NCBI RefSeq assembly: GCF_014201095.1
Contig: NZ_JACHDN010000001.1
Coordinates: 2,914,001-2,978,000, forward strand
DNA length: 64,000 bases
Source of the DNA: Cellulomonas hominis
GTDB lineage: Bacteria; Actinomycetota; Actinomycetes; Actinomycetales; Cellulomonadaceae
Reading direction: 5' to 3'
Below are positions 36,154-44,531 of the stretch, piece by piece. How positions within the stretch are numbered: the stretch's first letter is position 1; each line of letters begins with the position of its first letter. Below the pieces are notes generated by a model, which was given only the letters and a program-made list of their open reading frames with translations, had not been told where the DNA came from and made no database searches. A program made the translations under genes and the position numbers.

Positions 36154-37356
36154 GTGTACCGCCTCAGCACCGCCATCCAGAACTACGCCTGGGGATCCAC
36201 GACCGCGATCCCCGAGCTGCTCCGGACCGAGGCGACCGGGGAGCCGGTCGCCGAGGCCTGGTACGGGGCCCACGCGAGCGCGCCGTCGCACTGCGTCGAC
36301 CAGGACGGCCGCCAGGGCACCGCGATGACCGAGGTCATCGCGGCCGACGCCGCCGGCGTGCTCGGGCCCGACATCGAGGCGCGGTTCGGCGGCGGGCTGC
36401 CCTACCTGCTCAAGGTCATCGCCGCGGAGACGCCGCTGTCGCTCCAGGTGCACCCGCACATCGAGCGCGCGCGGGAGGGCTTCGCCGAGGAGGAGGCCGC
36501 CGGCATCCCGCTCGACGCCCCGCACCGGAACTACCGCGACCGCAACCACAAGCCCGAGCTGGTGTACGCCCTGACCCGGTTCGAGGCGCTGTGCGGGTTC
36601 CGCGCGCCGCGGCGGGCGGCGGAGCTGCTCGACGGCCTCGACGCCCCGCTGGCGAAGGAGCTGCGGGCCGAGCTCGCCGCGCAGCCGTCCGCGGCCGGCA
36701 TCGAGGCGGTGTTCACGCGGCTGCTGCGCCCGTCGACCCGCCCCTCGCCCGAGGAGGTCGGCGAGCTCGCGGCGGCGTGCGCGGCGCGCCTCGCGCAGGG
36801 GTCCCCGTCGCCGCGCGCCGACCGGACCGTGGTGCGCCTGCAGGAGTCCCACCCGAGCGACCCGGGCGTCGTCACGTCGCTGCTGCTCAACCCGGTCACG
36901 CTGCACCCCGGGGACGCGCTGTTCGTCCCCGCCGGGGGCGTGCACGCCTACCTGCACGGGCTGGCGGTCGAGATCATGGCGAGCTCCGACAACGTGCTGC
37001 GCGCCGGCCTGACGCCGAAGCACGTCGACGTCGACGAGCTGCTGCGGAACGTCGACTACGTGGCGGCGCCGCCCATCCGGATCGCGCCGGAGCGGTTCCA
37101 CGGGGCGACCCGCGTGTACTACGCGCCGGTCGACGACTTCGAGCTGTCGGTGACCCGCGTCGACGACGAGGACGTGCACCCGCTGCCCGGCCGCGGCCCC
37201 CGCGTCCTGCTGTGCCTCGACGGCGAGGTCGCGGTCGAGGCGGCGACCGGCACGGGGCTCCGGCTGACGCAGGGCCAGGCGGCCTTCGTCCCGGCCTCGG
37301 ACGGCGCGCTCGGGGTGCGCGGTCTCGGCACCGTGGTGCAGGCCGACGTCCCCTGA
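36154..37356 (+). CDS. manA: Mannose-6-phosphate isomerase, class I
   Basis: The 400-residue cupin-type enzyme has NYAWGS (10-15), LQVHPH (97-102) and NHKPE (131-135), giving the Gln98, His100 and Glu135 zinc ligands; the final His comes from the VHAYLHG segment. SSDNVLRAGLTPKHV is the late conserved block. It interconverts fructose-6-phosphate and mannose-6-phosphate, supplying GDP-mannose for gmd and mannosyl transfer. A paralogue with the same motifs lies at 56147 in the mannoside island; this copy, inside the glycan locus, is probably the biosynthetic one. Confidence 0.93.
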   Translation: MYRLSTAIQNYAWGSTTAIPELLRTEATGEPVAEAWYGAHASAPSHCVDQDGRQGTAMTEVIAADAAGVLGPDIEARFGGGLPYLLKVIAAETPLSLQVHPHIERAREGFAEEEAAGIPLDAPHRNYRDRNHKPELVYALTRFEALCGFRAPRRAAELLDGLDAPLAKELRAELAAQPSAAGIEAVFTRLLRPSTRPSPEEVGELAAACAARLAQGSPSPRADRTVVRLQESHPSDPGVVTSLLLNPVTLHPGDALFVPAGGVHAYLHGLAVEIMASSDNVLRAGLTPKHVDVDELLRNVDYVAAPPIRIAPERFHGATRVYYAPVDDFELSVTRVDDEDVHPLPGRGPRVLLCLDGEVAVEAATGTGLRLTQGQAAFVPASDGALGVRGLGTVVQADVP

Positions 37357-37369
37357 CGCCGCCGGTGCC

Positions 37370-39484
37370 GTGACCGCCCGCGCGCAGCGGCTCCTGCTGA
37401 GCCTGCCGGACCGGCTCCCGGTCGCGCTGCTCTGCCTCGGGGTCGCCGGGCTGCTCGCCGTGCTGGCGGGGGTCTTCCGGCCTGTCGTGGTGCTCCCGCT
37501 CGCGGTGGCGCTGGTGGCGCTGACCTGGCGGCTCGTCCCCGAGCCGCCCGCCGGCCGGGGGCACGCAGGCGCCCTCGTGGCGCTCGGCGCGCTGTGCGCG
37601 GGCTGGGTGGCGCTCGGCCTGCGGTCGGTCGCCGAGTACGTCGTCGTCAACCGCGACCCGGGTTTCCTGACGCTCCAGGCGCTGTGGCTCACCCGCCACC
37701 CGGCCGCCCCCATCCCGGTCGGCGCCGCGGCGGAGGTGGACGTCGCCGTCGGCCCGGCCGCCGCGGGGACCGAGGCCTTCTGGCTGCAGGACGGCCTGCT
37801 GCACGCGCAGGGCAACAAGATGCTCCCCGCGCTGCTGGCGGTGCAGGGCTGGTGGGGCGGGGAGCGGGCGGTGCTCGCCGGCGGCCTCGCCATCGGGGTC
37901 GTCGCGCTGGTGGCCGTGTTCGCGGTCGCCCGCCGGTTCGCGGGCCCGTGGTGGGCGCTCGTGCCCACCGCGGCGCTCGCGGCGTGCCTGCCGTTCCTCG
38001 TCCTCACGCGCGCCGCGTACACCGAGCCGCTGACCGTGGCGTTCCTCTGCGGGGGTCTCGCGCTCGCGCACGGCGTGTGGGGGCGCCCGGCGGACCGCCT
38101 CGGCGTGGCCCGGCACGCGCTCGTCGGGGCGATGACCGGGGCGGTCGCCGCGGCGCGGATCGACGGGGCCGTGGTCGTCGTGGGGCTCGCCCTGGGCTAC
38201 CTGGCTGCGGGCGCGTCGCCGCTCGGTGGCGCGGACCGGCGGGCAGCGGGACGCCGCGCGACGGCGGCCGTGGGCGCCGGCGCCGCGATGGTCGCGCTCG
38301 GGATGGTGGACGTCGTCCGGCTGAGCCCGGCGTACGTCCGCGAGCACGCCGGGCAGCTCGGCGGTCTTCTCGCGGTCGCGGCCGTGGTCCTGGCGGTCGC
38401 AGCGGCGGTGCTCGTGCGCGTCGGGTGGGCGCGGCCGCGGCGGTCCCGGCTGCGGCTCGCGCTGCACGCCCACCGGGCCGGCATCGGGTGGGCCCTCGCG
38501 GCGGCGGTGGTCGCGGCCGCGGCGCTGCTGGCGTCGCGGCCGCTGTGGTGGGAGGGCCGGTTCACCGACCCCGCGTCCGGGTTCGGCTACGCGGTGTCGG
38601 TGCTCCAGCAGGCCGCCGGGGAGGCGGTCGACCCCGCACGCTCCTACGACGAGCGCACCCTGGCGTGGGTGTCCTGGTACCTCGGCGTCCCGGTGGTCGT
38701 GCTCGGGGCCGCGGGACTGGCGCTGCTCGCGCGCCGGGCCGCGCGGTGGCGGGACCCCGCCGCGACCCTGCTCGTCGCGGTCGTCGGCGTCGCCGCGGTC
38801 TTCCCGCTGGTGCGGGTGAGCATCACGCCCGACCAGGTGTGGGCGGTCCGGCGGCTGGTGCCCGCCACGTTCCCCGGCCTGCTCGTGGCGGCGACCGTGG
38901 CGCTGACCGCGCTCGCGGGCGGGTGGGGCGCCGCCCGCCGGGGCCGGGGCGGGGCGTCGTCCCCGGGCGGTGCGCCGGCCCCGGCGGCGTCCGGCGTCCT
39001 GGTCGCCCGGCGCGGAGCGGCGGTCGCGCTCGGCGCGGTCGTCGCGGCCTTCCCGCTCACCACGTGGGGGTCGGTGGCCGGCGTGGTGGAGCTGTCCGGC
39101 CGCGCGACGCAGGCGCACGCCGTGTGCGACGCCCTGGACGACCTCGGCGTCGACCGGGTCGTGTGGACGCACTCGGCCCCGTTCCGCTACCTCGCCACGC
39201 TCCGGGTGGTCTGCGACGTGGAGGTGGTGGAGCTCCTCGAGCCGCCCTCGGCCGCCGACCTGGCGGCCGTGCGCGCGGCGTGGGGCGGTGGCCCGGTCGC
39301 GGCGCTGTCCTTCGACGCGACGGACTACCCGTGGAGCGAGCCGCCGGCCACCTCGGTCGGGGGGACCGCCTCGCAGACGCTCGGGCGCACGCTCACCGGG
39401 CCGCCGGACTCGGTGGACACCGTCTGGAGCGAGGTCTGGATCGGGATGGTCGAGCAGGACGGGACGGTCAGGCCCGCGCCGTGA
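37370..39484 (+). CDS. GT-C-like polytopic membrane protein
   Basis: This 704-residue protein has about 13 hydrophobic helices from residue 15 to roughly 590, then a soluble C-terminal domain. NRDPG (94-98) in the first outer loop could be the acidic GT-C motif, and TEAFWLQDGLL and GNKMLP follow in the same loop. It probably transfers a sugar from a polyprenyl-phosphate donor outside the membrane, or is an unclassified relative. It begins 13 nt after manA, so it is probably cotranscribed with it. The stop overlaps the convergent TIGR03089 gene by 17 bp. Confidence 0.6.
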   Translation: MTARAQRLLLSLPDRLPVALLCLGVAGLLAVLAGVFRPVVVLPLAVALVALTWRLVPEPPAGRGHAGALVALGALCAGWVALGLRSVAEYVVVNRDPGFLTLQALWLTRHPAAPIPVGAAAEVDVAVGPAAAGTEAFWLQDGLLHAQGNKMLPALLAVQGWWGGERAVLAGGLAIGVVALVAVFAVARRFAGPWWALVPTAALAACLPFLVLTRAAYTEPLTVAFLCGGLALAHGVWGRPADRLGVARHALVGAMTGAVAAARIDGAVVVVGLALGYLAAGASPLGGADRRAAGRRATAAVGAGAAMVALGMVDVVRLSPAYVREHAGQLGGLLAVAAVVLAVAAAVLVRVGWARPRRSRLRLALHAHRAGIGWALAAAVVAAAALLASRPLWWEGRFTDPASGFGYAVSVLQQAAGEAVDPARSYDERTLAWVSWYLGVPVVVLGAAGLALLARRAARWRDPAATLLVAVVGVAAVFPLVRVSITPDQVWAVRRLVPATFPGLLVAATVALTALAGGWGAARRGRGGASSPGGAPAPAASGVLVARRGAAVALGAVVAAFPLTTWGSVAGVVELSGRATQAHAVCDALDDLGVDRVVWTHSAPFRYLATLRVVCDVEVVELLEPPSAADLAAVRAAWGGGPVAALSFDATDYPWSEPPATSVGGTASQTLGRTLTGPPDSVDTVWSEVWIGMVEQDGTVRPAP

Positions 39485-40226
39485 CCCGCTCGTCGGCGAC
39501 GACGCGCTCGGTGCGCGCCGCGGCGTCGGTCCCGGGCCCGGGGTGCAGCAGCACCGCCGAGCCGTCCCCGGCCAGGACGCCGAGCACGGTCAGCAGGGTC
39601 CCCGCGGTGGCGGAGCGGTCGTCGCCGACGGTGACGAGGGTGCGCGAGCCCGGCGGCACGGGCGCGGCGCCGGCGGCCGCCTCGAGCAGCGCGGCGTGCG
39701 GCACGGCGGGCACGTCGAGCGCGGGCCGGTCCGGCTCGGTCCCCGGCGCCCACCCGATCACGTCCCCGTAGGTCATCACGGCCTGCGCGGCGTCCAGCGC
39801 GCCGGCGGGCAGGTCGCCGTCGAACCGCCGGGCGAGCCCGGGCAGCGCGACAGCGACGACGCCCGCCCCCTGCGTGACGTCCAGCGCGGCCGGGTCGTCG
39901 GTCACGACCACGTCGGCGTCGGGGGTGCCGGCGGTGCACACGGTCGCGCCGGTCCGCCACGCCGCGAGGGCCCACACCACCGCGCGCCAGTGCGGCGGGA
40001 GGTCCAGCAGCACCCGCGTGCCGGGTCCGGCGTCGAGCTCCTCGACGAGGAGGTTGGTGGTCTTGCTCACCCAGTTGTCGAGCACCGCGCCGGACAGCTC
40101 GACGCGTTCGCCGCCGGGGCCGTACCAGGTCAGCCGCGGGCGTCCCGGCTCGGTGAGCAGGGCGGACAGGACGTCGGCGACGGAGGCGGGGGGACGGCGG
40201 CGCGGGGCGGGGGTCGTCGGGGGCAC
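39468..40226 (-). CDS. TIGR03089 family protein (N-terminal acyl-adenylate-forming-like)
   Basis: The 252-residue protein looks like the first part of an AMP-binding (acyl-CoA synthetase-like) domain: LTWYGPGGERVELSGAVLDNWVSKTTNLL (residues 32-60) and the LPPHWRAVVWALAAWRTGA stretch are the family hallmark. It ends well before the adenylation P-loop and catalytic motifs, so it is not expected to be an active ligase. The family is widespread in actinobacteria next to whiB loci; its role is unknown. TAGGCT 6 nt before GTG 40226 predicts a leaderless mRNA. It diverges from whiB. Confidence 0.85.
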   Translation of the reverse strand: MPPTTPAPRRRPPASVADVLSALLTEPGRPRLTWYGPGGERVELSGAVLDNWVSKTTNLLVEELDAGPGTRVLLDLPPHWRAVVWALAAWRTGATVCTAGTPDADVVVTDDPAALDVTQGAGVVAVALPGLARRFDGDLPAGALDAAQAVMTYGDVIGWAPGTEPDRPALDVPAVPHAALLEAAAGAAPVPPGSRTLVTVGDDRSATAGTLLTVLGVLAGDGSAVLLHPGPGTDAAARTERVVADERVTARA

Positions 40227-40232
40227 GGGGGA

Positions 40233-40238
40233 AGCCTA
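40233..40238 (-). promoter_or_regulatory. -10 box TAGGCT, leaderless start at GTG 40226
   Basis: TAGGCT on the minus strand leaves 6 nt before GTG 40226. Confidence 0.5.
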
Positions 40239-40302
40239 GGCGCGGCCGGCCGCGGGCAACCGGACATATCGCCCGGGAGGCGTTCTTCTAGCACGCTTCC
40301 GC

Positions 40303-40331
40303 TTGACTACGCCGAACGACACGCGTGTAAT
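40303..40331 (+). promoter_or_regulatory. whiB promoter, TTGACT-N17-TGTAAT
   Basis: TTGACT (40303-40308) and TGTAAT (40326-40331) are 17 nt apart, one of the best sigma-70-type matches in the window. The predicted start near 40338 gives a leader of about 60 nt ending in GGGGGAGG before the ATG. Confidence 0.7.
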
Positions 40332-40397
40332 TCCCTGGAACGGCCCGTGCTGCGGCAGCCGCGAACCAGATCACCGAGCACGACGGGGGAGGCACAC

Positions 40398-40730
40398 ATG
40401 TGGAGTCTGCTCGACGACGAGGGACCCTTCCCGAGCGACGCCGGGACGCCGCGTCCGGACCCGGCGCTCGCGAGCGTGCTGCCGCTGTTCGGCGCGCCCG
40501 AGGACGACGGGATCATGGGGTGGCAGGAGCGCGCGCTGTGCGCCCAGACCGACCCGGAGGCCTTCTTCCCCGAGAAGGGCGGCTCCACCCGCGAGGCCAA
40601 GAAGGTCTGCACCGGGTGCGAGGTGCGCGCGGAGTGCCTGGAGTACGCGCTGGCGAACGACGAGCGGTTCGGCATCTGGGGCGGCCTGTCCGAGCGCGAG
40701 CGCCGCAAGCTCAAGCGGCGTGTGGTCTGA
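40398..40730 (+). CDS. whiB: WhiB-family iron-sulfur transcriptional regulator
   Basis: The 110-residue protein has four Cys (48, 71, 74, 80) in the C-x(22)-C-x2-C-x5-C order that binds a 4Fe-4S cluster, then GIWGG (92-96) and a basic tail RERRKLKRR for DNA contact. Length and sequence are closest to WhiB2/WhmD, a developmental and division regulator that acts with the primary sigma factor. The gene position, next to a giant GT2, DUF5719, wbbL, DUF3499 and manB, is the conserved actinobacterial setting. A strong promoter and GGGGGAGG precede the ATG. Confidence 0.95.
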   Translation: MWSLLDDEGPFPSDAGTPRPDPALASVLPLFGAPEDDGIMGWQERALCAQTDPEAFFPEKGGSTREAKKVCTGCEVRAECLEYALANDERFGIWGGLSERERRKLKRRVV

Positions 40731-40757
40731 TCCCCGCCCCGCGGGGCGCCTGACGAC

Positions 40758-43700
40758 GTGACCGACAGCACGCAGCGCAGCGGTGCGCCCGCGACCGGCT
40801 CCCTGGCGGCGCCGGCCCCCGTGACCGCGGTGGTCGTCACGCGCGGCGCGACCGGGTTCCTCGCGACGACCCTCCGGGCGCTCGCCGCCCAGACCCGCAC
40901 CCCCGCCCGCGTGCTCCTCGTGGACGCCGGCGACCGGCCCGACCCCGGCGTCGCCGCGGTCCTGCGCGACGCGGGGCTGCCCGCCGGCTCGACGACCCTC
41001 CTGACCGCCCCGGGCGCCCGGACCTACGGCGACGCCGTCCGCCGGGTCCTCGGCGGCGGCGAGGCGACCCGCTGGCTGTGGCTGCTGCACGACGACTCCG
41101 CCCCCGCGCCGACCGCGCTCGCCGAGCTGGTCCGCGCCGTCGAGGCGGCCCCGTCCGTCGGGGTCGCCGGCGTCAAGCAGCGCACCTGGACCGCCCCGGC
41201 CCGGCTGCTCGAGGTCGGGGTGCGGACCTCCCGCTCCGGCCGGCGGATGACGGACGTGGAGCCGGGCGAGGTCGACCAGGGCCAGCACGACGGCCGCGAC
41301 GACGTCCTCGGCGTCGGCCTGGTCGGCGCGCTGGTCCGCCGGGACGTCTGGGACGAGCTGCACGGCACCGACCCGGCGCTCGGGCCGTTCGGCGACGGGC
41401 TCGACCTGTCGCGGCGCGCGCGGCTCGCCGGCCACCGCGTCGTGGTCGTGCCCGCCGCCGTCGTGCGGCACGCGCAGGCCGGGTACCACGGCCTGCGCGA
41501 CGGCGACACCGGTCCCGTGGTGGACCTGGACGCCGACGGCGAGCCCGACGGCGCCGACCCGCGGCGGTCGTTCGCGGCCCGCCGGACCGCGCTGCTGCAC
41601 CAGCGCCTCGTCTGGGCGCCCCTGCCGCTGCTCCCGCTCGTCGCCGTCATGGCGGTGCTCGCGGGCCTCGTCCGGGTGCTGGTCCGGATCGCCGCGAAGG
41701 AGCCCGTGCTGGCGGCCGCCGAGATCGCCGCCCCGCTGCGCGCGCTCGGGCGGCCCGCCGCCGTGGCGCGGGCCCGCGCGCAGACGCGCCGCACCCGGCG
41801 GCTCCCGCGGCGGACGCTGCGGCCGCTCCAGGCCGACTGGCGCACGGTCTGGCGCCAGTGGCGCGACCGGCGCCTCACCCGCGCCGAGGCGCGCCGGGTC
41901 GTGCGGGCCCCGTCCGAGCTGGAGCTCCGCGAGCTCGCCGCCCTCGCCGTCCGGCGCCGTGGCACCCTCTCCGCCGTCGCGGTGCTCCTGGTGGCGGTCA
42001 CCGCGGTCGCCTTCGGTCCCCGGGTGCTCGACGTGCTGGGCGGGCAGACCCTCGTCGGCGGCGCCCTGGTCCCCGCGGCCTCGCGGCTCGGGGACCTGTG
42101 GGACGCCGCCACCAGCGGCTGGGTGACCGGCCAGCTCGGCGCGGCCGGGCCCACCGACGCCCTCCTCACCGTGCTGCTGCCGGGGACCGCGGTCGCCGGG
42201 GGCTCGCTGGGGACGGCGCTGGCGGCGCTGCTGCTCGGCTCCGTGCTCCTGGCCGGCCTGGGCGCCTGGTTCGCGGCCGGCGCGGCGACCCGGTCGGTCG
42301 CGGTGCGCGCCTGGGCCGCGGTGGTGTGGGCGGCGCTGCCGAGCCTGCTGCTGGCCGCCGGGCAGGGTCGGGCGGGCGCGGTGCTCGTGCACGTGGCGCT
42401 GCCCTGGCTGGTGCTCGCGCTCGCGCGGGCCGTCGGGGCGCAGCAGACCGACGTGGTGCTGTCCGGGCTCGCGACCGCCGTCCGGGCCGAGGACGTGCCC
42501 GTCGCCGAGCGGGACCCGGGCGCCGAGGAGTGGCCGGACCCCGAGGCATGGGCCCGCGCGGGGGAGCACCCCGCGCGGCGGCGCGGAGCGGACCCGGACC
42601 CGGACCCGGCGACGGTCGTCACCCCCGTGCGCGGCGTCCCCGCAGCGCCCCCCGCACCGGCAGCACCCCCCGTCAGCGCGCTCGGGGCCACCGACCGGGG
42701 CCCGGAGGTCAGGGGCGAGGTCACCGACGACGCCGCGGACGCCCCGGATGCGTCCGGAGACCCCGGGAGCAGCGAGGAGGGGGCGCCCGACGGGCGCGCG
42801 GACGGTGCCTCCGACGCGCGCGCGGACCGGGAGCCCGGGCGGCGCGCGGACGGCGGGCCCGGCACGCCCGACGCCGCGGACCCCGGCGCGACCGCGGCCG
42901 CCGAGCGCCCCGCCGGGTCGGTCGCCGCGGCCGCCGCCGCGTCGTTGGCCTTCGCCGCGGTCGTGGCCGGCGCCCCCGGGCTCCTGCTGCCCGGCGTGGT
43001 CGTCCTGCTCCTCGTCGCGCTCTGCGCACAGCGCGGCCGGCGGCTGCGGGTCGTCCTCGCGGCGGTGCCCGCGCTGGTCCTGCTCGGCCCGACGCTCGCC
43101 GCCGCGGCCTCCCGCGGGCTCGAGGGCGTCCGGCTGCTGCTGGCCGACCCCGGCACGCCGCTCGCGAGCGACCCCGCGTCGCCGGTGGCGCTGCTGCTCG
43201 GCGTGCCGGCGGACGGCTCCGCCCTGGTCCCGGACTGGCTGCCGGCGTGGGTGCCCGCCGAGGTGGCGGCCTGGTGGCCGGCGGTCACCGGCGGCGCGGT
43301 CGTGCTGCTGGCGCTCCTGGCGCTGCTGCGCGGGGCGCCGCAGGCCCGGGCGGTGCGGCTGGGCTGGTGCGCCGCCGCCGCGGGCCTCGCCGCCGCCGTC
43401 GCGGCCGGGTGGGTCGTGGTCGGGCTGGACGACGGGACGACCGTCACGGGCTGGGCCGGCGCGGGCGTGTCGTTCGCGATGGCCGGGCTGCTCACCGCCG
43501 CGGTGACCGGGACGCGGGGCGTCCAGGCCCGCCTGGCGCGGGCGTCGTTCGGCTGGCGGCAGGTCGCGGTCGCCGTGGTGGCCGTCGCCGTCGTGCTGCC
43601 GCCGCTCGTGGCGTGGGGCGCGTGGTCGGTGCAGGCCCGCCGGGGCGCGGCGTCGGAGCTGGTCGCGATGGACCGGGCGGTCGTCCCGGCGATCGGCCGG

Positions 43701-44531
43701 CAGACGCAGGCGTCCGCGGACGCGCCCCGCGTGCTGGCGCTCGCGCCGTCCGTCGGCGGCGTCGTCGACTGGCAGCTGCTGCGCGGCGACGGGCCGCAGG
43801 TGGTGGAGGACGCCGCGGCGGTCCGGACGCGGGAGCTGTCCGGCGACCTGGCGACGCCGGACGTGGCGGACGCCGACGACGCGACCGCGGAGGTGCAGGG
43901 CGTCGTGGGGACCCTGTCCGTCGGGTCGAGCACGGACGTCGCCGCCGACCTCGCGGCGCTCGCCGTCGCCGACGTCCTGGTGCCCCCGCTCCCGGCGGCG
44001 CAGGCCGAGGACGTCGCGCTGCAGCAGGCGCGCACCGCGCTGGTGGGCCGCCTCGACGCGACGCCGGGCCTGGAGCGGATCACCGACGGCGACTCCGGGG
44101 TGATCTGGCGCGTGCAGCCCAGCGCCGACGCCGCGGACGCGACCGCGGTCGCCGCCTGGGCGCGGCTGGTGCCCGACGCGACCGCCGCGCGGGACGCCGC
44201 GGGGCTGTCCGGCGAGGCCGTCGCCGTCCCGGCGGTGCCGGGCGTGGTCGGGCGGGTGGACACGACGATCGACGCCGGGGGCGCGGGCCGGCTGCTGGTC
44301 CTCGCCGAGCGCGCGGACCCGGGCTGGCGCGCGACGCTCGACGGCGTGCCGCTGCGGGCGGTCGACGACGGGTGGCGGCAGGCGTTCGAGGTCGGCGCGG
44401 ACGGCGGCCGGCTGGTCGTGGTGCACGACGCGCCGGACGAGACGGCGTGGACGGTGACGCAGGGCGTCGTGGGGCTGCTGGCCCTGCTCCTGGCCCTGCC
44501 GGTCCGGCGCAGGCGGGCGGGGAGACGATGA
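40758..44531 (+). CDS. Giant membrane-bound GT2 family glycosyltransferase
   Basis: The 1257-residue protein starts with a GT2 domain (about residues 20-270: VVVTRGATGFLATTLRAL, WLLHDDSAP as the acidic metal site, DGLDLSRRARLAG). A basic segment and about 14 hydrophobic helices follow (from about residue 285), then an extracytoplasmic C-terminal region after residue 950. Between helices, residues about 578-715 form a low-complexity, acidic Pro/Ala/Asp/Arg linker. The family is found next to whiB in many actinobacteria and is thought to build a wall glycan; the sugar is unknown. Start GTG follows whiB by 27 nt, and the stop overlaps the DUF5719 ATG. Confidence 0.8.
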   Translation: MTDSTQRSGAPATGSLAAPAPVTAVVVTRGATGFLATTLRALAAQTRTPARVLLVDAGDRPDPGVAAVLRDAGLPAGSTTLLTAPGARTYGDAVRRVLGGGEATRWLWLLHDDSAPAPTALAELVRAVEAAPSVGVAGVKQRTWTAPARLLEVGVRTSRSGRRMTDVEPGEVDQGQHDGRDDVLGVGLVGALVRRDVWDELHGTDPALGPFGDGLDLSRRARLAGHRVVVVPAAVVRHAQAGYHGLRDGDTGPVVDLDADGEPDGADPRRSFAARRTALLHQRLVWAPLPLLPLVAVMAVLAGLVRVLVRIAAKEPVLAAAEIAAPLRALGRPAAVARARAQTRRTRRLPRRTLRPLQADWRTVWRQWRDRRLTRAEARRVVRAPSELELRELAALAVRRRGTLSAVAVLLVAVTAVAFGPRVLDVLGGQTLVGGALVPAASRLGDLWDAATSGWVTGQLGAAGPTDALLTVLLPGTAVAGGSLGTALAALLLGSVLLAGLGAWFAAGAATRSVAVRAWAAVVWAALPSLLLAAGQGRAGAVLVHVALPWLVLALARAVGAQQTDVVLSGLATAVRAEDVPVAERDPGAEEWPDPEAWARAGEHPARRRGADPDPDPATVVTPVRGVPAAPPAPAAPPVSALGATDRGPEVRGEVTDDAADAPDASGDPGSSEEGAPDGRADGASDARADREPGRRADGGPGTPDAADPGATAAAERPAGSVAAAAAASLAFAAVVAGAPGLLLPGVVVLLLVALCAQRGRRLRVVLAAVPALVLLGPTLAAAASRGLEGVRLLLADPGTPLASDPASPVALLLGVPADGSALVPDWLPAWVPAEVAAWWPAVTGGAVVLLALLALLRGAPQARAVRLGWCAAAAGLAAAVAAGWVVVGLDDGTTVTGWAGAGVSFAMAGLLTAAVTGTRGVQARLARASFGWRQVAVAVVAVAVVLPPLVAWGAWSVQARRGAASELVAMDRAVVPAIGRQTQASADAPRVLALAPSVGGVVDWQLLRGDGPQVVEDAAAVRTRELSGDLATPDVADADDATAEVQGVVGTLSVGSSTDVAADLAALAVADVLVPPLPAAQAEDVALQQARTALVGRLDATPGLERITDGDSGVIWRVQPSADAADATAVAAWARLVPDATAARDAAGLSGEAVAVPAVPGVVGRVDTTIDAGGAGRLLVLAERADPGWRATLDGVPLRAVDDGWRQAFEVGADGGRLVVVHDAPDETAWTVTQGVVGLLALLLALPVRRRRAGRR

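Noticed and set aside
34105..38022. Long minus-strand frame across the GT2, UPF0104, methyltransferase and manA genes
   Set aside because: It crosses several well-supported genes and carries no family motif; it is a GC-driven shadow.
39468..40226. TIGR03089 gene as part of a nonribosomal peptide or acyl-CoA ligase cluster
   Set aside because: It is too short, lacks the adenylation P-loop and catalytic motifs, and has no peptide-synthesis partners.
40261..40397. Possible riboswitch or small RNA upstream of whiB
   Set aside because: A good promoter and ordinary 60-nt leader explain the region; no conserved structure is visible.
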